Assembly: GCA_001599595.1 (NCBI GenBank)
Contig: BCHH01000010.1
Coordinates: forward strand, 665,359-729,358
DNA length: 64,000 nt
Direction: 5' to 3'
Source of the DNA: Beverwykella pulmonaria
Taxonomy: Eukaryota > Ascomycota > Dothideomycetes > Pleosporales > Melanommataceae
Shown here: one piece after another, positions 55,787 to 64,000 of the stretch
Position numbering within the stretch: the stretch's first letter is position 1
Layout of the letters: every line of letters starts with the position of its first letter
The notes under the pieces: model-generated
Told to the model about the DNA's origin: nothing
Databases searched by the model: none
Seen by the model: the letters and a program-made list of their open reading frames with translations, nothing else
Made by a program: the position numbers and the translations under genes

Positions 55787-57909
55787 TGGAAGCTGACACT
55801 TTCTAACTGTTGGTATAATTGTCCTACTGGTGCATATAGACGAAGGAATGATACCATATTGTAATGAGTAATATCTACATTTTCAATTTTACCTTCCGTC
55901 CACTATCTGACTTGTTAGATCATACGAGGTTGGATATACTCATTTCATGCGCACATACATAACTCGGTGCCTAGGAAATAGATATATAGACATTACTAGA
56001 GACAGCAATCCTCGTGATATCCGTCAAGAGTCCAAAGACATTGCTGAGCGTTAGGTGACAGCCGCGTGTTTAACCTAGCATGTACTGATTGGTGGTGTCT
56101 TTACTTCGTCGAGTATTGTGTCTGACAACATCTTCACGACGGAGAAGAGAGCAGAGGAGATGTACATTGCATATTCACATTTATGAGAGCCTGTGCTTCA
56201 TACGACGCGTGGATATGCTTCATATTTTCTGCCTTTGCTTGATTCATATCATTATCTGTCTTACATCGATTATTTACACATTAGATCTCCTCATCTAACC
56301 TCACATCTACATCTACTTCAACACGCGCTAAGGAAAATCGTCCGGCGTGCAAAGTATAGCATAACTACACTCTGCCAGAATGTCTTGTCAGGTTATGATT
56401 ATGTTTTTATAATTAAGTCGTTATGGTAATACTCAAAGAGCGTCTTAAACAAATCAGCTAAGCCTAGATAGGCAGCCTTTTGTTAATTTGTTTGAGGCAG
56501 GGAGTGTGCGTTAAAGCTTTATTGTTGCCGCAACTCTGCGCTGTAGATGATCTGGCCCTGAAGTGATCAATAATATCAGCTGGTGCAAAACAGCGCCATA
56601 CGTCCTGCCTCTGCTTAAAAGATAAAATCATTCTTATTATCATCTTCGAGTGTGGACGCAGCCCACTTAGCTGAAGTAAACTGAGCCCTAGCACGGATAG
56701 TATTTCCCATATCTAGTTATAGAGCTTACGTTAGAAGCGGAATTTTATGTAAGAAAGTCCCCCGCCCGCGTTTTAGCCTCAACTCCACTAGAACCTGGTG
56801 ATGACATACAACACAATCCACTCACACACGACATACAAGTTGAACTAGCGGCCACTTGATTGTCCACACTATGAAGCAGACGCTTAAAGCTCGACATATT
56901 GACTTGGAAAAACTCCACAAACTCTTATCGCGACTTTTTGCCGAGGAAGGCTGGAAAGTGAAAATGGTATGTAAGCAGCGGCAGCGGCGGGGACATATAT
57001 ATATATTTCGTTTCTTGCCCATTTAATAGCTCCTTTTCTTTTTTTCCCAAAAGCTAAATATATCTAGAAGAAATGGGGGGAAGATTATGTATTGGATGTG
57101 CCGCGGTGTCTTACCGAGGTATGTTTATTTTCTCTCTCTCTCTCTCTCTTTTATTAACCCCTTCTTTTCCTTCCTTCCGGAAGGGGAGAAGGGTAGAGAA
57201 TCTTTTAATGTTACTTTTGAGCTAAGTTAGTATTATTAGGAAGAGATTGATTCGGTAATCATGAGTTACTCGTGACGACCTCGTCAAATGACCTTGAGAG
57301 CCATACCCAGATGAAAATGTGCATATTACTCACCCCTAATTTGTTCAATAGCTTCCATGAATGTATAGGAACTTGAGACAAGAACTAGGTCAGGCTTGCT
57401 TTGACCAAGAAGTATTCAAGCCTCGTAGGGACAAATTTGCTTTCTTGATATGCTCTTTGTTGGAAGGTATATATGCCAATCAACGCAGAAACAAAGTGTG
57501 TTCACATTTTTTTCCGACACTCTTCATTCATTCCGCTCTTTGCAAGATAGGTACCTATGGGCTATTGTCGCCAGTAGTAAAGAAGAATTCGGATCACAAG
57601 AGGGCCGAAATGGAAGTGAGCGTGCTCGATGCAAGTTCATGACTAATTGAATTTCTAAAAGGGAAAGCATCTAATGAGATGTGGTTCAGCTCGTCTAACA
57701 TATCCAGATTGGTGCTTTTCAGCCCTCGTACCGGTATGGCGCCAAGTCAGGCGATTGGCCAAGTATTTCGCAATTCACGAAACTGCAAAAGAAACTTTTC
57801 CCTACTGCTTATAAGAAACGCGTGCCCCAGCCAGCATTTCCCGAGCTTTAGGAATTCTGCACGGGTCTACCTAGCTGCAATATGCATTCCCGATAAGTTT
57901 TCCTGGAGC
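55787..57909. other. 2.1-kb intergenic region
   Basis: AT-rich in places (55800-56300) with a simple (CT)n microsatellite at 57128-57150 and an (AT)n run at 56995-57010. A GTGACGACCTCGTCAAATGA stretch at 57273-57292 matches the start of the LTR-like segment at 42.97 kb. No gene is supported; the last 200 bp is the promoter of the ankyrin gene. Confidence 0.4.
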
Positions 57910-60492
57910 ATGGATCCTGCGAGCATAGCTTCGATAATCGGTGCATCAATCGCGATCGGTAGGCATCTTGCTAGTTTCATCACAGGCATATCCGATTTGC
58001 GAGACCGCTACCGAGAAATTCCTCTTAATACACGGCTGATTATCGCTCGATCACAAGTCTTACGCGCGGGGGTGGAACGATTGCGAGCCGAGCTAGATGC
58101 ACATGGCCATCGGTTGTCAGAAGATGAGAGGAGCGGTCTTTATGAAAGTATCGAAGCTTGCGAGAGCCTCGTCGAATTGATGACCGCTCGCGTGCAAGAT
58201 GCAAACGCAACCTCGAGGAAAAGAAAAAGGTGGCATCGGGTGAAGATCCTTTGGAGCCAACACCGGATTAACGAGTACTCGAGGACATTGACTGATCAGG
58301 TCGGTGCAGTTTCTATGTATCTGCAGCTTCTGGGTTTGTAAGTGGGCTCTCTCAGTACCTCGGGATATTCTAACCGCAGCAGAGAGAATCCGAAAGAAAG
58401 GCATCTAGCGCGCTGGGGCGATAGTTCAAGCAGAGCTGAAGATATTCTCAAATCTGCGAGACAAAGCGCCTATTCAACATCTTCTATATTATCCGCCGAT
58501 ACGCTCATCCTAGACCCTAATGACCTCGAGTTGAGCCCTGGATACGATAACTTGACCGGGTCTCGGGACGTTTTGCCACATATATCCGCACGGTTAGACG
58601 GTCCTACCTTGGCTCCAAGGGCGGATCAGGATGCGCAAGGATTGGCGCCGGGTCCTATTCATCGCCATTTATCTCGCTGGAATTCAGCGGGCACTGTGAA
58701 GGAAAGGGCCAGGCAAACTAATCGAAGTCGCTCTCCTGACGATTTGCATGAGCTACAAGGGACAAGAGAGCCACGTCCGACACACCCGGCGCCGGGTCCT
58801 ATTCATCGCCATTTATCTCGTCGAAATTCAGCGGGCACTGTGAAGGAAAGGGCCAGGCAAACTAATCGAAGTCGCTCTCCTAACAATTTGCATGAGCTAC
58901 GAGGGGCAACGGAGCCACGTCCGACACACCCGGCGCCGGAGAATCGGATGAGAAAGTTAGATACCAAAGAGCGCCGTGATATGCCCGCACCAAATTCAAG
59001 CCCGCAGCCAGTTTTGCGGACGCCATCAGAGATACCCCAGGAACATAGCTCACCAGGAAGAACCATGACTTCTTTACCACAATTTGGTGGTTACGACCCT
59101 CTGCATTTCCTCAACACTTCAATCAATACTGAAGTAGGACAAGGCCAAGCTAAATTTCGGAACATCCCGAAGAATAGCGCAATTCACATTAGAAGCCACT
59201 TACCAAACCCCGCGATGGGTCAAACAACACACCACTCAAATCATCGCCATCTAGGCCATCTGAGAGATCAAAGGAATGATCGAACACGTGGGGGAATAAG
59301 GGGCCATGTAGCATCCGGAGGCGAGCAGCAGAAGGCAGAGGACACCAAAGGCACAGATCCTGGAGACAATGACTCTTCTTCAAGCTCCAGTTCGGATGAG
59401 GAATCCGACAGAAATGACAACCAGCGGAAGGTAGGGGGCACCAAAGGCACAGATCCTGGAGACAACGACTCTTCTTCAAGCTCCAGTTCGGATGAGGAAT
59501 CCGACAGATATGACAACCAGCGGAAGGTAGGGGGCACCAAAGGCACAGACCCTGGAGATAACGACTCTTCTTCAAGCTCCAATTCGGATAATGAATCCGG
59601 CAGAAATGACGGCCAGCGTACTCCTGTCCCTCGACGGAGTTCCTCTCGAGATGAAAAAGTTTCAGAACGCGGCGTGGAATCAAAAGAACGCGGGGCGAGA
59701 AGAGAGTGCTCAGCCAGAGCCAGGAACGACCTTGAACAGTTAAAAAGGGCCCAGAGGAATGTAGTAGAGGGATTGAGTATGGCCTTCCAACTCACAAATA
59801 CCCTCCTGGTCAGAGCTTTGGGAGAAAACCTAGTAGAGGATGGTCCAACTGAGCACTCTGATAGTTCTCGCCCCCCACGAGAGCACACCATGAGCTTAGT
59901 CGAAAGCGTAGAAACAACAACCGCCTCTCTGGTCCAGTCGGAGCATGCTATAAACGAATCGGATTGCGAGACGTCTGTTGGATCAAGCACAGTTGTAGAT
60001 GAACATGATCAGCAATCACCATCCTATCAAGAGGTCGATACATCAGCCAACCAGACAGCTGTGGAGTCCTTCTTGGAAGCCGTCCGCGAGGGCCGCAATG
60101 AAGAGATTTTAAGCCTTCTCCGGGATGGCTATGATATTCATGCCCAAGATGATGGTGGGCAGACTGCTCTTCATGTTGCTGCAAAACACTTGAAATGTGA
60201 CACTGTACGGCTACTGCTGAGCCAGGGAGCAGATGTCCGACACCAGGACAGCCGCGGGCTCCAAGCTTTGGATGTGATCGATTTCGAAGGGCAAAAGGAA
60301 GCAGTTCACGACACCGTGAAATCCTTACTTGTTGTGAGCACTCCGGCTGCTGGAGGCCGCATTCTGGCGCGTGAGGGAGTCATTCTGTCGACTGCATTAC
60401 ATCGTGCAGAGTTTCTGACCTGGGGCCTCATATCAGTCTCTAAGATACAAGACAGAGGCTTACCTCTTTACATACGGGTGAGATATCCGTAG
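57910..60492 (+). CDS. NLR-type N-terminal domain protein with tandem repeats and ankyrin repeats
   Basis: Two exons, 57910-58337 and 58380-60492 (42-bp intron, GTAAGT, branch CTAACC), joining to 846 residues. Residues 1-140 form a helical domain of the kind heading fungal NLR-like proteins (MDPASIASIIGASIAIG, LRAGVERLRAELDAHG, INEYSRTLTDQVGAV). It is followed by a disordered middle with two tandem repeats: 48 residues twice (HRHLSRWNSAGTVKERARQT) and 32 residues three times (TKGTDPGDNDSSSSSSSDEE). C-terminal ankyrin repeats are seen at about residues 700-790 (AVREGRNEEILSLLRDGYDI, GGQTALHVAAKHL, LLLSQGADVRHQDSRG). There is no NACHT domain between. The Ser/Asp/Glu blocks look like casein-kinase-2 substrates. 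It is likely a signalling protein related to the recognition genes to the left; exact role unknown. The last exon's end is uncertain. Confidence 0.75.
58645..58932 (+). repeat. 144-bp coding tandem repeat, two copies
   Basis: Copies at 58645-58788 and 58789-58932 encode a 48-residue unit starting APGPIHRHLSR and ending PRPTHP; a third partial start (GCGCCGGAG) follows. They differ by a few codons (W/R, DD/NN, QGTR/RGAT). Confidence 0.9.
59341..59628 (+). repeat. 96-bp coding tandem repeat, three copies
   Basis: Units at 59341, 59437 and 59533 encode 32 residues: TKGTDPGDNDSSSSSSSDEE plus a variable RNDNQRKVG-like end. The third copy is the most diverged (SNSDNESGRNDGQ). Confidence 0.9.
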
Positions 60493-61901
60493 TCTCTTGA
60501 TCAACTAGGGAATTTTTTGTCCAACCCACAGTTTGTTAAAGGTGTTTGATTGAAAGTGGCGAAACCGATATGTAACGAAGAATGGAACAGGAGGATAAAT
60601 ACCTCAGGATCTAAGACGATCTGCCGCCATTCTGATCCAATCTTTGCGTGCACGACTGCAAGACCATAGGCTTATCTTGAATCAGACGAGCCATTATGAG
60701 AGTCGAGGCGTTTTCTATCTTAGAACTGACTTCATTCGTACCCTGGGAGGTTTACCGCGGCCATAGCGGAAGAGCATTGGCCATTCCCCAGAAACCTTTA
60801 TCGCAGAGTTTTCTAACAATGCGTAAATTAACTGCTAATAAGCGCGTTCAATTGCGCTGATAAACAACCACTCAAAAATGTGAGATCAGACCTCAGCCTC
60901 AACTGCAACTTTGACCCAGAACGAGACTTACCCTAACCGCAACCCTTACATAATAAAACATCAAGACTCACCTAGCACAGCGTCAAACCTTCTTTACAAC
61001 CCCAGCTGAAGAAAGCCTTTCTAAAACCGACATTTCTTGTCATGGCGGCTGTCGACTGCGTCCTCGTCATCGGTTTCGAGAAAATGCCCTCAGGCTCCAT
61101 CAAATCTAAGTAGCACGACTAATCCTTGCCAATACGAATCTCGATGCGGAGAGTAGCAGCGAGGCCAACAAGTTACCTCCAAATGCCCAATACGTTGCAT
61201 ATGCCTGAAAGGAATATATGGAGAAGTATGGAGTGTCAACAAGAGAGATCAAAAGTGTGTGAGCTCCACGATTTCTTTTCAGCAAGCAAATTAATCCTAG
61301 AGAGTCTATGATTCAACGAGCCAGGAAAAGTGGCCGAAATAGTTCGCCGAAGTGACATCACTTAGTGCGCAGAGGCCCTATCGTAAATCCTTCAGGTGGG
61401 CTAATTTCCAAAGGCTATCAACTTAACGCGACGAGTCTCGCCTAATGCGCCGAGTTGACGTGGTGACTCTAAGGATGGGCGAATAATTGACTGGTCAATC
61501 GCACAAATGTTACTCTACAACACATTTCAGAAGCAGACGAAGAAGCAGTAGCAGTAGCGGTAGCTATGTACAAGCATGCTAAACTAACGAACAAAGAGGC
61601 AAGAAAAGCTAGTTGCTTTGTACATAATTTAGCTACAGAAGCGCAATATATATTTAAAATGTTTTGTTCTATACTTGGTTAGGCCGCCAGCAGAGTTCCT
61701 GAGTCGATCCCAGGATGTCTCAAAGCCTCAACCATCAACTATCAGCAACCTCATCCAGCAATCAATTCGGCTCCAGATTTTACAATTCTGCGATCCCGCC
61801 CACCATCCCATAGTTCTCTGTTTTTGCCTGTTGTAGATAGTTATCGCGCTTTGCGCTCGGCCGAACAGCTGGCTGACGATTGACGCGCTGAGTGAGATTC
61901 A

Positions 61902-61943
61902 TGATCAGGTATTGACGCTCACGGCAGCTCAAGAACCTGATCA
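61902..61943. repeat. Hairpin copy 1 (stem TGATCAGGT / ACCTGATCA)
   Basis: A 9-bp outer stem (61902-61910 with 61935-61943), an inner stem TTGA-c-GCT / AGC-TCAA and the loop CACGGC. The inner part is identical in copy 2. Confidence 0.85.
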
Positions 61944-61960
61944 AGATAGCTGAATCCCCC

Positions 61961-62003
61961 TTGATGAGGTTTGACGCTCACGGCAGCTCAAGAACCTCAT
62001 CAA
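61961..62003. repeat. Hairpin copy 2 (stem TTGATGAGGT / ACCTCATCAA)
   Basis: A 10-bp outer stem (61961-61970 with 61994-62003) around the same inner stem and loop as copy 1. The C:G pair of copy 1 is a G:C pair here, changed on both sides together. Confidence 0.85.
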
Positions 62004-62899
62004 ATAGCAGTCACGTGAACCCACTTCGAGCCTACGCCCCCAAATGTAGCCTTGCTTTTCTCCAAAAAACCAACCACCACACCTTGCTCCGGCCGATGAG
62101 ATTGTATAGAAATAACAATGAAGTATAAAGCTACAAGAATAGAAATATCTATACCTGGGAGAAATATTAGTCCCAGGAGAACTCGAGACGTCATTCAATT
62201 GGCTTTCATGGTGAATAGGCAAGCAAAAAATAGCCTCCATGAGAAGGAACCTAGTTTCGAGATCGAGATTGCCACCCTCCCATCATGTTAAGTCTCATTG
62301 GTCAGCCCTATTATTGATGGCGCTGTCATGCTGCGCCTCGATTTCCGTCTCCTCACCCATCCCGAAGACAATACGAAGCCTCTTGCCTGCCTTTAACAGG
62401 ATTGGTGAGGTTACCCTGCTGATAACACCACTTAGAATGGTAGCGGAGTTAACGAAGCTATGTGCTGGATCGTGTTGCCATTGCCCCACCGCACTAATTT
62501 TCCCTAATCTTGAAACACTCTCTCTTCACAGATATCACTTTCGCTACTGGGTTTCCAATCTTATTTTTTTTATAGGAATTTCCCCGTTCTGTTCTTGCAA
62601 TTTCTGCGTTTTCAAAATATTCTAATAGTTGAGCCTGGAACGGGACATAGCCAAGCCCGCCACGTCTGGGCGTTTTGTAGTGGTGCACCATCGGGAGGCC
62701 AGCTGAATTCCAAGTCGCTAGATACATCCAATAATTATCAACCCAAGACAATGGCACTACGTCGAGGCTCCTTAGGTATCTCCGCCTTTCAAGGTTATGA
62801 ACGAGCTAAGTGCACCATTTCTCTTACTTCCTCAATTTTCTAAACAAGGAGACACTTTGGCGAACGACCATTGTCCAGCGCTGCGCAAAAGACGCCAGT

Positions 62900-64000
62900 A
62901 TGAGATTATCACCAACACGCCTTCTTCTAGCTGCTGGTGTAGGTAACTTTGCGTTCGCAGCGCCACAGCCCGAGATCACAGCCAGGGCTGTTCTCCCAAG
63001 AGCAGATTATGTGACCGTGGGATGGTACTCGTACGCAACTACTACTGGCGGATTGACTATTTGTGTGTATATCCATCTTTGTTATTAGCGTCTATTTCGC
63101 GCTAACAATGACTGCTCAAGATAACTCCTATGCCTTTGATGCAGGCACATGGTCATTAACCACATCTAGCCAGTGGTTTCGAGCATGTTCAATAGGGTAT
63201 ACGTGTAAAATGTATACATCATGTTCCGACGGTTACTTGGTAGGTGCCAGCTCTGTATCTTCATATTGGTAAGTTCACCCAATTCTGCAATTGGAGACAA
63301 TATTAATTATGGGAAGCGGCAAGGGTGGCCCGCCAGATGGATATTTCTGCAGCAGTTGGATTCTCTACACCCAAAGCAGACAACAGAGCGTGATGCAGGG
63401 GCTGTCCTGGTTTTGGTGTGATGCCTCGCCGACGACAGATCGCACGATGTATAAGGAGTTGCCTACCAATGCTTGTGAGTACTTCATGTTCAACCCTATC
63501 CCCCCTTTCGCGTAGTGCCCGCTGACTTTGCGAGTTTAGATATTCCGGGCGCAGCGGGCTCAGATGTCTCAAGCCTACCCTCCTCGGTGGTTGCTTCTAG
63601 CTCAACCAATCCCTCTAGCACCACAAGTGGCTCCAACGTTGCTTCCTCAACCTCAAGTTCATCGGCTGGTACTTCGTCAACAGTAGTCTCATCACCTATA
63701 GTCGAGAAGAAATCGAATATTGCGCCCATCGCTGGTGCAGCTGTTGGCGGAGTAGCAGTTCTTGCAGCTATCGGATTTGGCATCTTCTTCATCCTTCATC
63801 GGAAGAAGAAGGATGTTGCAGAGTCCTCTGGCCCTCTGACCGCCGCTCAACAGTGGAACCCGCAATCCCCGCAAGTTGGATATGCACCACAGTCATCACC
63901 AATTGGATATTCCGAAATGTATAGACAAACGCAAGAGCAGAAGCCACAAGGAACGGTCAATTATTATCCCCAGGGCCAAACTACGTATCCCCAGGGCGGA
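62900..64000 (+). CDS. Ser-rich single-pass surface protein (C-terminus beyond window)
   Basis: Four exons visible: 62900-63062, 63121-63268, 63317-63474 and 63540 onward, with introns of 58, 48 and 65 bp. A signal peptide (MRLSPTRLLLAAGVGNFAFA) is followed by a Cys-containing extracellular domain (VTVGWYSYATTTGG, FRACSIGYTCKMYTSC, GPPDGYFCSSWILYTQ, WFWCDASPTTDRTM). After the third intron comes a Ser/Thr-rich stalk (SSLPSSVVASSSTNPSS), one membrane helix (IAPIAGAAVGGVAVLAAIGF, closed by HRKKK), and a cytosolic Pro/Gln/Tyr-rich tail (YPQGQTTYPQGG) still open at the window end. The plan matches fungal wall-stress-sensor-like or Mid2-like proteins that link wall and membrane; the extracellular domain is not one I can name. 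Donor 1 (GTGTGT) is weak but is the only choice that keeps the frame. Confidence 0.75.

Larger units (their letters stand above)
60493..62899. other. 2.4-kb intergenic region with tandem hairpins
   Basis: No gene is supported. The pair of hairpins at 61902-62003 is the only clear structure. A minus-strand frame at 62240-61941 has ordinary composition but overlaps the hairpins, without motif or splice partner. Confidence 0.45.

Noticed and set aside
1..64000. tRNA, rRNA and CRISPR features
   Set aside because: No cloverleaf with a GGTTCGA-type arm, no rRNA stretch and no regularly spaced short repeats with unique spacers were seen by eye on either strand; a covariance search could still find a tRNA I missed.

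Overview
The window is nuclear DNA of a filamentous ascomycete (Pezizomycotina, most likely Dothideomycetes; the class is inference). Support comes from short spliceosomal introns of about 45-85 bp with GTRNGT donors and CTAAC/CTAAT branch points, and from typically fungal families: HET, NACHT-WD40, DUF1996, KRE9/KNH-like wall proteins, D-arabinono-lactone oxidase, UMTA-type methyltransferases and many MFS carriers. I saw no operons, CRISPR arrays, rRNA or recognisable tRNA. Runs of N lie inside near-identical repeats at 18.4-18.5 kb and 48.24 kb, so those are assembly-ambiguous places.

Layout. 0-17 kb: a GNAT acetyltransferase, ALO1-type lactone oxidase, a decayed HET gene, a GPI-anchored KRE9/KNH-like protein, a decayed two-module secreted protein, a spliced 66-residue membrane protein and a frameshifted SDR. 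18-23 kb: a secreted Pro/Asn/Gln-rich repeat protein, then a PD-(D/E)XK-like gene split by a 740-bp hAT-type non-autonomous element with 8-bp target duplications, then an AT-biased remnant of a WD40 gene. 23-30 kb: an intact methyltransferase, a broken UMTA-like methyltransferase, an AT-rich gene desert and an intronless GH13 alpha-amylase-family gene. 30-42 kb: two divergently transcribed MFS carriers sharing a 326-bp promoter, a broken F-box gene, a third MFS carrier, a 3-kb AT-rich spacer with CACGTG motifs, and a five-exon secreted DUF1996 protein. 44-52 kb is the self/non-self recognition part: a decayed STAND-type N-terminal domain gene divergent from an intact NACHT gene with twelve nearly identical WD40 repeats, a single-exon protein with bacterial-looking motifs, and a HET gene. 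52-64 kb: a Sac-domain phosphoinositide phosphatase, a protein with an NLR-type N-terminal domain, tandem repeats and ankyrin repeats, a spacer with two tandem covarying hairpins, and the 5' part of a membrane-anchored Ser-rich surface protein that runs off the end.

How it fits together. Housekeeping genes (ALO1, Sac phosphatase, MFS, GH13, DUF1996) are intact with clean introns, while accessory genes (HET, F-box, UMTA, SDR, WD40 remnant, PD-(D/E)XK, secreted pseudogene) carry frameshifts, stops such as TGG to TAG, and insertions. AT-rich, gene-poor stretches alternate with balanced coding DNA, as expected of a genome shaped by repeat-induced point mutation. Exon joins were chosen by hand from splice signals and reading-frame continuity; all multi-exon models listed as intact join to a whole number of codons.
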